Below are positions 6,731-14,457 of a stretch of 25,503 bases of DNA, piece by piece. Location: the NCBI GenBank assembly GCA_963649395.1, contig CAVJHW010000022.1, forward strand, positions 1 to 25,503, read 5' to 3'. Under the pieces are notes generated by a model that made no database searches, was not told the origin of the DNA, and saw only the letters and a list, made by a program, of their open reading frames with translations. How positions within the stretch are numbered: position 1 is the stretch's first letter; every line of letters begins with the position of its first letter. A program made the position numbers and the translations under genes. Source of the stretch: Scatomonas sp963649395. GTDB taxonomy: Bacteria; Bacillota; Clostridia; Lachnospirales; Lachnospiraceae.

Positions 6731-7609
6731 ATGAAGCCTGGAAAGACAAAGCACGAATTTAGAGCAAATACCCTGCCGGCTCTCATAACCGTGGGTCCGG
6801 TGACCCTGATTATGGTGCTTTTGATTGCCATACCTCTGATCTATGTGGCGGTTATGAGTTTTTGCTCCATCGATGAATTTTACAATGTGACTTTTAAATT
6901 TACCCTGCAGAATTATGTGAGACTGGCAAATGCGGACTATCTGACCATCTATGTGAGGTCCATTGCCATCGCCCTTCTCACGACGGCCCTGTGCATATTG
7001 ATCGGATATCCCTTTTCCTATCTTATTGCAAGGACCAAAAGCAAGAAGAAAAGAATTCTCTATATGCTGGTGATCATTCCCTTTTGGACCAACTCCCTGA
7101 TCCGGATCTACGGATGGAGAACCTTCCTGGGAACCAGCGGTTGGCTGAACGGAGTGCTGACTCATATAGGAATCCTGAAGGAGCCGATCGACTTCCTCTA
7201 TACCCAGGGAACCACGGTTCTCGGTATGGTTTACTGTCTGATCCCCTTTATGATCTTGCCCCTTTATACAGCCATTGAGAAGCTGGATGATTCCCTCCTG
7301 GAGGCTTCGGCGGATCTGGGAGCCAAGGGGGTCAATACCTTTTTCGAGGTGATCCTGCCTCTGACATCCAGCGGAATCTTTTCCGGCAGTCTGATGGTAT
7401 TTATCCCCTGTCTGGGATATTTCTTCGTATCCGATATTCTGGGAGGGGGTAATTCGGATGTCATAGGTAATCTGATCGAAAGACAGTTCCAAAGCGGCAA
7501 TAACTGGCCCCTGGGGGCAGCCCTTTCCATCATATTGATCTTGATCACCCTGATCCTCGTCAAGCTCTATCAGAAGCTGGGAGGAGATATGGATGCCCTG
7601 GGAGTGTAG
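6731..7609 (+). CDS. potB: spermidine/putrescine-type ABC permease PotB
   Basis: An inner-membrane permease of about 292 aa with six predicted hydrophobic segments. The cytoplasmic EAA coupling loop reads EASADLGAKGVNTFFEVILP, which docks on PotA. The start is ATG 6731, with AGGAGG at 6719-6724 and a 6-nt spacer. An upstream in-frame ATG would add 19 residues without a good ribosome site. The 74-nt gap after potA contains distant 7-bp arms GTAACTG/CAGTTAC (6653-6659, 6702-6708), too weak to call. It pairs with PotC downstream in a typical potABCD order. Confidence 0.92.
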   Translation: MKPGKTKHEFRANTLPALITVGPVTLIMVLLIAIPLIYVAVMSFCSIDEFYNVTFKFTLQNYVRLANADYLTIYVRSIAIALLTTALCILIGYPFSYLIARTKSKKKRILYMLVIIPFWTNSLIRIYGWRTFLGTSGWLNGVLTHIGILKEPIDFLYTQGTTVLGMVYCLIPFMILPLYTAIEKLDDSLLEASADLGAKGVNTFFEVILPLTSSGIFSGSLMVFIPCLGYFFVSDILGGGNSDVIGNLIERQFQSGNNWPLGAALSIILILITLILVKLYQKLGGDMDALGV

Positions 7610-7621
7610 GAGGTGATGAGG

Positions 7622-8425
7622 ATGAGAAAAAGAAAAGCCGGGAGACACAAGGGCCTAAGTATCACCTTCTGTACGCTGGTTTACCTGTTTTTGTTTCTCC
7701 CTATCTCGGTAATCGTTGTCAATTCTTTCAACGCTACCACCACAAAGCCCTACATGAGCTGGAAGGGATTTACCCTTGATTGGTATGCAAAGCTTTGGGA
7801 CAACACCTCCCTGCTGGAGGCCTTCGGCAATACGATGATCATAGCCATTGTCAGCACCCTGCTGGCCACCATCATAGGAACCCTGGGGGCCATTGGGATG
7901 TACCGGTACAAGTTTAAGGGGAAGGCCTTGATCGACGGTCTCCTCTATATCCCCGTGGTGATCCCGGAGATTGTTCTTGGTATATCCCTTCTTACCATAT
8001 TTGCCAAGGTAAATATACCAAGAGGCATGCTTACCCTGATCCTTGCCCATGTCACCTTTTGTATTCCCTTCGTGATCTTTAATGTAAGGGCCAGGCTGAC
8101 GGGATATGACAGCTCCATTGAGGAGGCCAGCATGGATCTGGGAGCCTCCCGGTTGGTTACCTTCTTCCAGATCACCCTGCCGGTTCTGGCACCGGGCATT
8201 CTGGGAGGGGCACTCTTGGCCTTTACCCTGTCCATCGATGATGTGATTATCAGCTACTTTGTATACGGACAGACAAAGACCTATCCCTTGAAGGTGATGG
8301 AGAGCGTGAAGAGCGGGGTTGCGCCGGATGTCAATGCCCTGTCCACCCTGATCCTGGTGGGAACCATAGCCTTTGTCATCCTAACCCAAAGCAATATCTT
8401 TAAGAGAAAAGGAAAAAATGACTAG
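7622..8425 (+). CDS. potC: spermidine/putrescine-type ABC permease PotC
   Basis: The second permease subunit, about 267 aa, with six hydrophobic segments and the EAA loop EEASMDLGASRLVTFFQITLP. Possible starts crowd the end of potB: GTG 7613, ATG 7616 and ATG 7622. The AGGAGG at 7608-7613 overlaps the first and is too close to the second, while ATG 7622 has an 8-nt spacer and is preferred. The stop codon lies inside a perfect 18-bp palindrome (8415-8432). Confidence 0.92.
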   Translation: MRKRKAGRHKGLSITFCTLVYLFLFLPISVIVVNSFNATTTKPYMSWKGFTLDWYAKLWDNTSLLEAFGNTMIIAIVSTLLATIIGTLGAIGMYRYKFKGKALIDGLLYIPVVIPEIVLGISLLTIFAKVNIPRGMLTLILAHVTFCIPFVIFNVRARLTGYDSSIEEASMDLGASRLVTFFQITLPVLAPGILGGALLAFTLSIDDVIISYFVYGQTKTYPLKVMESVKSGVAPDVNALSTLILVGTIAFVILTQSNIFKRKGKND

Positions 8426-8432
8426 TCATTTT
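8415..8432. repeat. 18-bp perfect palindrome over the potC stop
   Basis: AAAATGACTAGTCATTTT is fully self-complementary and spans the TAG stop of potC (8423-8425), ending 8 nt before the AGGAGG of potD. It could form a stem that sets relative expression of the binding protein, or a protein site. A chance palindrome is possible because one half is coding. Confidence 0.5.
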
Positions 8433-8453
8433 CTAATAGGAGGAGGAATTATT

Positions 8454-9509
8454 ATGAAGAGAAAATCAATCAGCCTTTTGCTTGCAGGTGTTCTGGCCGC
8501 TTCCCTGCTGGCCGGGTGCGGAAGCTCCAAGGAGACAGCCCAAAATGGGGAATTGAACGTATTTGTATGGACGGAGTATGTGTCGGATGCAGCCATTGAG
8601 GCCTTTGAAAAGGAAAGCGGCATCAAGGTCAATGTATCTACCTATTCATCCAATGAGGATATGCTGTCCAAGCTGAAATCGGAATCAGAGGGAGCTTATG
8701 ATATCATCCAGCCCTCGGATTATGCGGTGGAATATCTGATCGCCCAGGATAAGCTGGAGGCTTTGGATAAGGAGAAGCTGCCCAATCTGTCCAATATCGA
8801 TGACGCCTATCTGGATGAAAGCTACGATCCGGGCAATGAATATAGCGTTCCCTATGAAGGCGGCGTGGCCTGTATTGCGGTAAATACGGCTAAGGTGGAT
8901 AAGGAGATTACCTCTTATGCGGATCTCTTTGACTCCTCCCTGGCCAATCAGCTGGTGGTGCTGGATGATTACCGGGCGGTGATTGGAATGACGGAGCGGT
9001 CCATGGGACTTTCCATGAATGAGACGGATTCCGATACCCTGTCCCAGGTGGAGGAAAAGCTCCTGACCCTGAAGGATAATGTAAAGCTGTATGATTCCGA
9101 TTCTCCCAAATCCGCCCTGATCTCGGGAGACTGTACCGTGGGTATGATCTGGTCGGCGGAGGCTGCCCTGGCCATGGATGAAAATCCGGATATCCAGGTG
9201 GTATTCCCTTCTGAGGGGGCCTATGTCTTCCTGGATAACTGGTGTATCCCCAAGGGTGCCAAGAATTATGACAATGCCATGGAATTTATCAATTACATGC
9301 TGTCCTCTGAGGCGGCCCAGATGAATATTGAGGACTTCCCCTATCTCTGCCCCAACAAAGCGGCTGTGGAGGCTATGGGAGAGGATTATGTCAATAATGA
9401 GGCCAAGAATGTGCCCACCAGTGTCATAACCAGCGGTGAATTTGTCAAATATCTTGATACAGATACCTTGGCCATCTATGACGAAATGTGGACGAAGTTG
9501 AAGAAATAA
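8454..9509 (+). CDS. potD: polyamine-type ABC transporter binding lipoprotein PotD
   Basis: A 351-aa extracellular solute-binding lipoprotein of the PotD/PotF class. It has a lipoprotein signal peptide (MKRKSISLLLAGVLAASLLA) with lipobox LAGC, so the mature protein is anchored at a Cys near residue 21. Family patterns include LNVFVWTEYVS after the signal, IQPSDYAVEYL, PYEGGVACIAVN and FLDNWCIPKGAKN. ATG 8454 has AGGAGG 7 nt upstream. The W and D/E residues that cradle amines in PotD appear to be present, but specificity for putrescine, spermidine or another amine cannot be settled by eye. It is followed after 10 nt by the first cyclodeaminase-like gene, so uptake and metabolism are joined. 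Confidence 0.93.
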   Translation: MKRKSISLLLAGVLAASLLAGCGSSKETAQNGELNVFVWTEYVSDAAIEAFEKESGIKVNVSTYSSNEDMLSKLKSESEGAYDIIQPSDYAVEYLIAQDKLEALDKEKLPNLSNIDDAYLDESYDPGNEYSVPYEGGVACIAVNTAKVDKEITSYADLFDSSLANQLVVLDDYRAVIGMTERSMGLSMNETDSDTLSQVEEKLLTLKDNVKLYDSDSPKSALISGDCTVGMIWSAEAALAMDENPDIQVVFPSEGAYVFLDNWCIPKGAKNYDNAMEFINYMLSSEAAQMNIEDFPYLCPNKAAVEAMGEDYVNNEAKNVPTSVITSGEFVKYLDTDTLAIYDEMWTKLKK

Positions 9510-9519
9510 GGGAAGAAAA

Positions 9520-10677
9520 ATGGACTATCCGAGAATTGATTTTTTGTATTTGAATGAAAAGGATATGCTGGAGGCCGGTGTGCTGGATGCGGCGCGGTGT
9601 ATAGAGACCATGAGAGATACCTTTTCTCTCTTTGGGAAGAAGGACTTCCTGCTGGGAGGCCCCAAGGCAGATGAGCATGGCCTGCAGATGAATTTTCCGC
9701 AAAAATCTGACATAGAGGGGTTTCCCCTGGATGACGGGCCGGATCGAAGATTCATGGCCATGCCGGCCTATCTGGGAGGCAGGTTTCATATCGCAGGGCA
9801 GAAATTCTATGGTTCCAACTCCCACAATGCAGCCCTGGGACTGCCCCGCTCTATTCTTATGGTGACCCTGTCGGATGTGGATACCGGAGCCCCCAAGGCC
9901 ATCCTGTCGGCCAATCTGCTATCTGCCATGAGGACCGGAGCCGTGCCAGCCATGGCCGCCACCTACCTGGCCAATCCGGATTCGGAGGTGCTTTCCCTTC
10001 TGGGCCCGGGGGTCATCAACAAATGCGCCCTTATGTGCTACATGGAGGTTTTGCCCCATATAAAGAAAATCAAAATCAGGGGCAGCTCCTCCAAATCCAA
10101 AACCGCGATTGCTATGAAGGAATTTATCCGGGAGACCTATCCCCAGGTGAAGGAAATAGAGATCTGTGACAGCCTGGAGGAAGCCTGTCGGGATGCGGAT
10201 GTGGTATCGGAGGCCATGTCTGTCACCAAGGAAAACATGGAGGAATTCCATCTGGAATGGTTTCAGAGGGGAGCCACCGTCTTCAGCCTGGGTTCCTTCC
10301 TCTACCGCAAGTATGAGGATTTCAAGAAAACCACCATGGTGGTGGATAATTATGGAATGTACCGGAAATACCTAAGCAACTTCATTGCCAGAGGGCCGGT
10401 GGATGCCTTTGGCAACAAGAGAGAATGGGTCATTATGGGAATCCATTTCGTGCATTTGGTGGAGACCGGGCAGGTGGACAGAGACCAGGTTATCAATCTA
10501 AGCGATATCGTCAATGGCCAGGCCCAGGGCAGAAGGAATCCGGAGGAGATCGTCATGTGCTCCGTAGGAGGCCTGCCCCTGGAGGACCTGTCCTGGGGAT
10601 ACGATTGCTATCAAAGAGCAGTAGAAAAAGGCCTGGGAACAAGCCTTAATCTCTGGGAAACCCCCTATATGAAGTAG
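9520..10677 (+). CDS. ornithine cyclodeaminase/mu-crystallin family protein, paralog 1
   Basis: A 385-aa NAD(P)-binding protein of the OCD/mu-crystallin family. The substrate half has RRFMAMPAYLGG, KFYGSN and the conserved SAMRTGAVP. The Rossmann half has GPGVINKCAL around residue 165, where the usual glycine-rich turn is altered, and VVDNYGMYRKY. It is a clear paralog of the protein at 10877-12019. I recall database labels such as 'tyramine oxidase subunit B' for clostridial proteins of this kind, but I cannot verify that. OCD proteins also occur with opine oxidases. The gene starts 10 nt after potD with only a weak GGAAG site, so it is probably coupled to potD. Whether it is an enzyme or a subunit is unknown. 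Confidence 0.8.
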   Translation: MDYPRIDFLYLNEKDMLEAGVLDAARCIETMRDTFSLFGKKDFLLGGPKADEHGLQMNFPQKSDIEGFPLDDGPDRRFMAMPAYLGGRFHIAGQKFYGSNSHNAALGLPRSILMVTLSDVDTGAPKAILSANLLSAMRTGAVPAMAATYLANPDSEVLSLLGPGVINKCALMCYMEVLPHIKKIKIRGSSSKSKTAIAMKEFIRETYPQVKEIEICDSLEEACRDADVVSEAMSVTKENMEEFHLEWFQRGATVFSLGSFLYRKYEDFKKTTMVVDNYGMYRKYLSNFIARGPVDAFGNKREWVIMGIHFVHLVETGQVDRDQVINLSDIVNGQAQGRRNPEEIVMCSVGGLPLEDLSWGYDCYQRAVEKGLGTSLNLWETPYMK

Positions 10678-10690
10678 AACTTTAGACCTA

Positions 10691-10714
10691 TTTATACTCC
10701 AAAAGTAGTATAAA
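10691..10714 (+). promoter_or_regulatory. putative LuxR-type operator upstream of the second OCD gene
   Basis: TTTATACT (10691-10698) and AGTATAAA (10707-10714) are perfect 8-bp arms around CCAAAAGT. The inner 17-mer TACTCCAAAAGTAGTAT matches the minus strand of 4888-4904 at 16 positions, including the asymmetric centre. It lies 21 nt upstream of the -35 box of P2. Confidence 0.62.
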
Positions 10715-10732
10715 ATTGGGATAAGCTGGTAA

Positions 10733-10761
10733 TTGAACCGGCCGGAAACATGAAGTAAAGT
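10733..10761 (+). promoter_or_regulatory. promoter P2 for the second OCD gene and downstream operon
   Basis: -35 TTGAAC (10733-10738), 17-nt spacer, weak -10 TAAAGT (10756-10761). The -35 sits in GGTAATTGAA exactly as in P1. The weak -10 fits a promoter that needs an activator. Transcription would start near 10768. Confidence 0.5.
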
Positions 10762-10770
10762 AGAAGAAAG

Positions 10771-10803
10771 CAAAGGAGCTGATAGAGCATATCAGCTCCT
10801 TTG
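10771..10803 (+). terminator. hairpin between the two OCD genes
   Basis: Arms CAAAGGAGCTGATA (10771-10784) and TATCAGCTCCTTTG (10790-10803) pair perfectly over 14 bp with a 5-nt loop, followed by TTGGTTTT. It probably ends the PII-pot transcript. It would also be the very 5' end of a transcript from P2, where it could protect the mRNA or attenuate it. Confidence 0.65.
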
Positions 10804-10876
10804 TTGGTTTTCCCGGGTGGTGGTGCCAGCCACTGCAGCCTGGGGGTTGATAGAGACAGACAAGGAGGAAGCGAAA

Positions 10877-12019
10877 ATGTCATATCCGGAGATTGATTTT
10901 TTATTTTTATCTGAGGAAGACATGATAAAGGCGGGCGTTAAGGACATGCCAGCCTGTATAGATGCCATGGAAGAGGTAGTCAAGTGTCTGAATCAGGGGG
11001 ATTATGTCATGGGAGGAGAAAATCATAATTCCCACGGCAGCCAGGTGTCCTTCCCCAAGGAATCCCCCTTTCCCAATATGCCTCTGGATGAGGGAGATGA
11101 CCGGCGGTTCATGGCTATGCCGGCCTATATCGGAGGTCCCTTTGATCTGGCGGGCATGAAATGGTACGGGAGCAACAGTAAGAATAAGGAAAAGGGACTT
11201 CCCCGCTCCATTCTGACCCTTATGCTCAATGACAAGGATACCGGCGCCCCCCTGGCTTTGATGTCCGCCAATATTCTAAGCGCCATGCGAACCGGAGCCA
11301 TTCCGGGCGTGGGAGTCCGGTATCTGGCCCCCAAGGATTCCAAGGTGTGCGGAATCTGCGGCCCCGGAGTCATGGGAAAGACCTCCCTGGCGGCGATTTT
11401 ATCCGAATGTCCCGGCATTCAGGAGATCAAGGTAAAGGGAAGAGGAGAGAAATCCCTCCAGGCCTTTATCGATTATGCCAGGGCAAAGTATCCGGATATT
11501 CCGGTCATCCGGCCGGTGGATACCGTGGAAGAACTGGTAAGGGATACGGATGTGATCTCCTTTGCCAATTCGGGCAACACGGATCCCTCCACCTATCCCC
11601 TGGTGCAGGGGGAATGGATCAAGCCCGGCGCCCTGATCATAGGGGTGAGCTGCTTTGAGCTAGATGCGGGATTTATGGCAGATACGAAGAAATGCAAGCT
11701 GGTGGTAGATAATTCCAGCTTATATGAGGCCTGGGCCGAGGAATTCCCCTATCCCTCCTTCGGAGCAAATAATATCATCGGTTCGAAATTTACCGATATG
11801 ATCCACGAAGGCTTGATCCACAAAAGGGATATGTACGATCTGGGAGATATCATATTCGGCAAGCGTAAGGGCCGGGAAAGCCAGGATCAGATCGTGATCT
11901 TCTCGGTAGGGGGCATGCCTGTGGAGGATGTGGCCTGGGGAAAACATTGCTACGAAAGAGCCAAGGAGCTGGGGCTGGGTCAAAGCTTACGATTGTGGGA
12001 GAAGCCGGAGCTGCGCTGA
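10877..12019 (+). CDS. ornithine cyclodeaminase/mu-crystallin family protein, paralog 2
   Basis: A 380-aa paralog of the protein at 9520-10677, sharing the N-terminal layout (SYPEIDFLFLSEEDM), RRFMAMPAYIGG, KWYGSN, GLPRSIL and SAMRTGAIP. Its nucleotide-binding turn is GPGVMGKTSL near residue 157, closer to a normal GxGxxG Rossmann turn than that of paralog 1. The pair may therefore differ in cofactor use or form a hetero-oligomer. ATG 10877 has AAGGAGG (10862-10868) 8 nt upstream. A separate promoter with the shared operator precedes it. Function is inferred only to family level: NAD(P)-dependent chemistry on an amino acid or amine. Confidence 0.8.
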   Translation: MSYPEIDFLFLSEEDMIKAGVKDMPACIDAMEEVVKCLNQGDYVMGGENHNSHGSQVSFPKESPFPNMPLDEGDDRRFMAMPAYIGGPFDLAGMKWYGSNSKNKEKGLPRSILTLMLNDKDTGAPLALMSANILSAMRTGAIPGVGVRYLAPKDSKVCGICGPGVMGKTSLAAILSECPGIQEIKVKGRGEKSLQAFIDYARAKYPDIPVIRPVDTVEELVRDTDVISFANSGNTDPSTYPLVQGEWIKPGALIIGVSCFELDAGFMADTKKCKLVVDNSSLYEAWAEEFPYPSFGANNIIGSKFTDMIHEGLIHKRDMYDLGDIIFGKRKGRESQDQIVIFSVGGMPVEDVAWGKHCYERAKELGLGQSLRLWEKPELR

Positions 12020-12055
12020 AGATCGGAAGATATTGCTGCGATGGTGCCCCTTACA

Positions 12056-12134
12056 GGCGGATGGTTGATACCGGCGGCAGCTGCGGGAGCAGGTTAGTGC
12101 GGAGCAGCTGGCTTTCATGCGTAGTGGTGCGGGA
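12056..12134 (+). repeat. dispersed repeat, copy A (79 nt)
   Basis: This 79-nt block is the reverse complement of 15619-15697 at 73 of 79 positions without gaps. It lies in the 154-nt space between the second OCD gene and the [2Fe-2S] subunit. Outside the block the similarity falls away quickly, so copy A appears shorter than copy B. Confidence 0.9.
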
Positions 12135-12173
12135 CAATGCCCAGCATGGGGATTTACAAGGAAGGTGGAAGTT

Positions 12174-12500
12174 ATGTCAGACAGGATAAAGGAGCATCCG
12201 ATACTGGGAGTATTGGAAAAAGGCGAGCTGGTCAAATTCACATTTGACGGGAAAGAGATGGAAGGTTATGCCGGGGAGCCCATAGCGGCGGCCCTGAAGG
12301 CTGCGGGAGTCATGATCCACAGATATACCAAGAAGGAACATAAGCCCCGGGGGATCTTTTGTGCCATCGGAAGATGCACGGACTGTGTCATGGTTGTAGA
12401 CGGAGTTCCGAATGTAAGGACCTGTATCACTCCCCTGGAGGAGGGGATGGATATTCGAACCCAATATGGGGTATCCGATAAACCCTTTGAGGAACAATGA
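12174..12500 (+). CDS. small [2Fe-2S] subunit (HcnA / sarcosine-oxidase-like)
   Basis: A 108-aa plant-type [2Fe-2S] protein of the kind that forms the small subunit of HcnABC, D-hydroxyproline dehydrogenase and opine oxidase complexes. The cluster cysteines are C63, C68, C71 and C84 (CxxxxCxxC-x12-C), and the N-terminal half has the GEPIAAALKAAGV segment of the family. ATG 12174 follows AAGGAAGGTGG. An upstream in-frame start would run through repeat copy A and is not credible. It begins a four-gene operon with gaps of 30, 9 and 1 nt. Its likely role is passing electrons between the two flavin subunits or on to an acceptor. Confidence 0.87.
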   Translation: MSDRIKEHPILGVLEKGELVKFTFDGKEMEGYAGEPIAAALKAAGVMIHRYTKKEHKPRGIFCAIGRCTDCVMVVDGVPNVRTCITPLEEGMDIRTQYGVSDKPFEEQ

Positions 12501-12530
12501 TCCTAAGAGAGGAAAGGGAAGGCGACAGAC

Positions 12531-14108
12531 ATGAGGAGATATGATCTTATTATCGTAGGGGCGGGACCCGCCGGACTGTCCGCAGGCATAGAGGCAGCCA
12601 AAAGAGGAGCCAAGGTTCTGGTTTTTGATGAAAATGAGAAGCCGGGAGGTCAGCTCTTTAAGCAGATACATAAATTTTTCGGTTCCAAGGAGCATAGGGC
12701 CAAGGTAAGAGGCTTTGTCATCGGCAGACAGCTGCTGGCAGAGGCGGCAGAGGCCGGGGTGGAGGTCGTCTTAAATGCCACCGTGATGGGTCTTTACCAG
12801 GACAAAGAGGTGGTGGTAAAAATCGGCCAGGAGATAGAGCATTTCAAGGGAAATGCGGTGCTGATCGCCACAGGGGCCGCCGAAAATATGGTTACCTTCC
12901 CGGGCTGGACCCTGCCGGGTGTGATAGGGGCGGGAGCTGCTCAGACCCTGATGAATCTGCATGGGGTGCTTCCGGGCAAAAGAGTCCTTATGCTGGGAAC
13001 CGGCAATGTGGGCTTGGTAGTTTCCTTCCAGCTGGAGCAATGCGGCTGTGAGGTAGTAGCCCTGGTGGATGCCGCCCCCCGGGTGGGAGGTTACGGGGTC
13101 CATGCCTCCAAGGTAGCCCGTACAGGCGTGCCCTTCTACCTCTCCCATACCATTGTAAAGGCAGAGGGAGATACCCATGTAACCGGCGTTACCATTGCCC
13201 AGGTGGATGACAAGTTCCGCTTTATTCCCGGAACGGAAAAGCATTTTGATGTGGATACCATTTGCATGGCAGTGGGTCTTTCTCCCATGTCCCAGCTTCT
13301 GAAAATGGCTGGCTGCGACATGGTGGATGATCCCAGGAGAGGGGGACAGGTTCCCATCTGCGACGCATATGGAAGGACCTCCCTGCCGGGGCTGCTGGTG
13401 GCCGGGGACGTATCCGGCATAGAAGAGGCCTCCTCCGCCATGATCGAGGGCAGAATGGCGGGCATTGCGGCAGCAGAATATCTGGGATATATGGATAAAA
13501 AGGAGATGGATCAGGAGCTTGCCGGTCTGGATCAGGCTTTGGATGGTCTGCGTCAGGGCATGTTCGCCCCCAAGAATAAGGGTAAGGCCATAGAGAAGAC
13601 AGAGGAAGGCATAGATATTTCCCAAAATCTGCTCCTGCATGGCTTTGTGGCAGAGGATGAGATAGACCGATATCCGGGAGTGACTCATCGGGTGGGGGTT
13701 CATCCGGTGATAGAATGTACCCAGAATATCCCCTGTAATCCCTGCCAGGATGCCTGCAAATCCGGCTGCATCTCCATCGGCTCCAACATTACCTCCCTGC
13801 CGATCGCCGTGGAGGGTGCCAAGTGTGTCAATTGCGGCATGTGTGTGGCCAGCTGCTCCGGCCAGGCCATTTTCCTTGTAGATGAGGATTGCGGGGATGG
13901 CACGGCCACGGTGACTCTTCCCTATGAATTCTTGCCCCTGCCGAAAGAAGGAACCAAGGGGAAGGGACTGGGAAGGGATGGCAAGCCGGTTTGCGATGCA
14001 GAGGTGGTATCCGTCAAGGCCACCAAGGCATTTGATAAAACCAACCTTCTTACCATAAGAGTTCCCAAAGAATATGCGTCTAAGGCAAGATTTTTTAAGG
14101 CAGTATAG
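12531..14108 (+). CDS. FAD/NAD(P)-type alpha subunit with two C-terminal [4Fe-4S] sites
   Basis: A 525-aa flavoprotein of the HcnB/opine oxidase subunit A/sarcosine oxidase alpha class. The first Rossmann FAD motif is GAGPAG (10-15), the second nucleotide motif is GTGNVG (156-161), and ATG and GDVSGIEE FAD contacts are present. From about residue 396 it carries ferredoxin-like cysteines: C402, C405, C409, C413 and then C432, C435, C438, C442, enough for two [4Fe-4S] clusters. In HcnB-type proteins the C-terminus is instead a BFD-like [2Fe-2S] domain, and here that domain is a separate gene immediately downstream. The layout suggests electron transfer to ferredoxin or another anaerobic carrier. 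Substrate unknown. Confidence 0.87.
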   Translation: MRRYDLIIVGAGPAGLSAGIEAAKRGAKVLVFDENEKPGGQLFKQIHKFFGSKEHRAKVRGFVIGRQLLAEAAEAGVEVVLNATVMGLYQDKEVVVKIGQEIEHFKGNAVLIATGAAENMVTFPGWTLPGVIGAGAAQTLMNLHGVLPGKRVLMLGTGNVGLVVSFQLEQCGCEVVALVDAAPRVGGYGVHASKVARTGVPFYLSHTIVKAEGDTHVTGVTIAQVDDKFRFIPGTEKHFDVDTICMAVGLSPMSQLLKMAGCDMVDDPRRGGQVPICDAYGRTSLPGLLVAGDVSGIEEASSAMIEGRMAGIAAAEYLGYMDKKEMDQELAGLDQALDGLRQGMFAPKNKGKAIEKTEEGIDISQNLLLHGFVAEDEIDRYPGVTHRVGVHPVIECTQNIPCNPCQDACKSGCISIGSNITSLPIAVEGAKCVNCGMCVASCSGQAIFLVDEDCGDGTATVTLPYEFLPLPKEGTKGKGLGRDGKPVCDAEVVSVKATKAFDKTNLLTIRVPKEYASKARFFKAV

Positions 14109-14117
14109 GAGGAGCTT

Positions 14118-14456
14118 ATGAATAAGGTAAATGATAGATCAAGAGACATAGGACCTTTTGTACCCGGCCCGGATGATGATATGCTGATCTGCCGGTGTGA
14201 GGAGATTACAAAGGGCCAGATCCGACAGGCGGTTCATGAGGGAATGTGGACCATGACAGAGATACGAAGATACCTAAGAACCGGCATGGGCCTGTGCCAG
14301 GGGCAGACCTGCGGCAAGCTGGTGAAGGGGATTGTAGCAAGGGAGCTGGGCGTCTCCCCGGCGGAACTGGAACCTGCTACCAGCAGAGCTCCCATGCGGC
14401 CCATCGAAATGGAAGTTTTCGCCAGGGAAGAGGCAGAGGATAAGGAGGGCAGATAG
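14118..14456 (+). CDS. BFD-like [2Fe-2S] subunit
   Basis: A 112-aa protein with a BFD-type [2Fe-2S] domain: C25 and C27 in ICRCEE, then C60 and C65 in GLCQGQTCG, with the helical ITKGQIRQAVHEG and TEIRRYLRTGMG between them. A short tail rich in charged residues follows. It lies 9 nt after the alpha subunit and 1 nt before the beta subunit, with AGGAGG near 14107. In related complexes this domain is fused to the end of the alpha subunit, so a detached BFD fits the same job: an electron bridge between the flavins. It is probably a structural subunit. Confidence 0.88.
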   Translation: MNKVNDRSRDIGPFVPGPDDDMLICRCEEITKGQIRQAVHEGMWTMTEIRRYLRTGMGLCQGQTCGKLVKGIVARELGVSPAELEPATSRAPMRPIEMEVFAREEAEDKEGR

Positions 14457-14457
14457 G

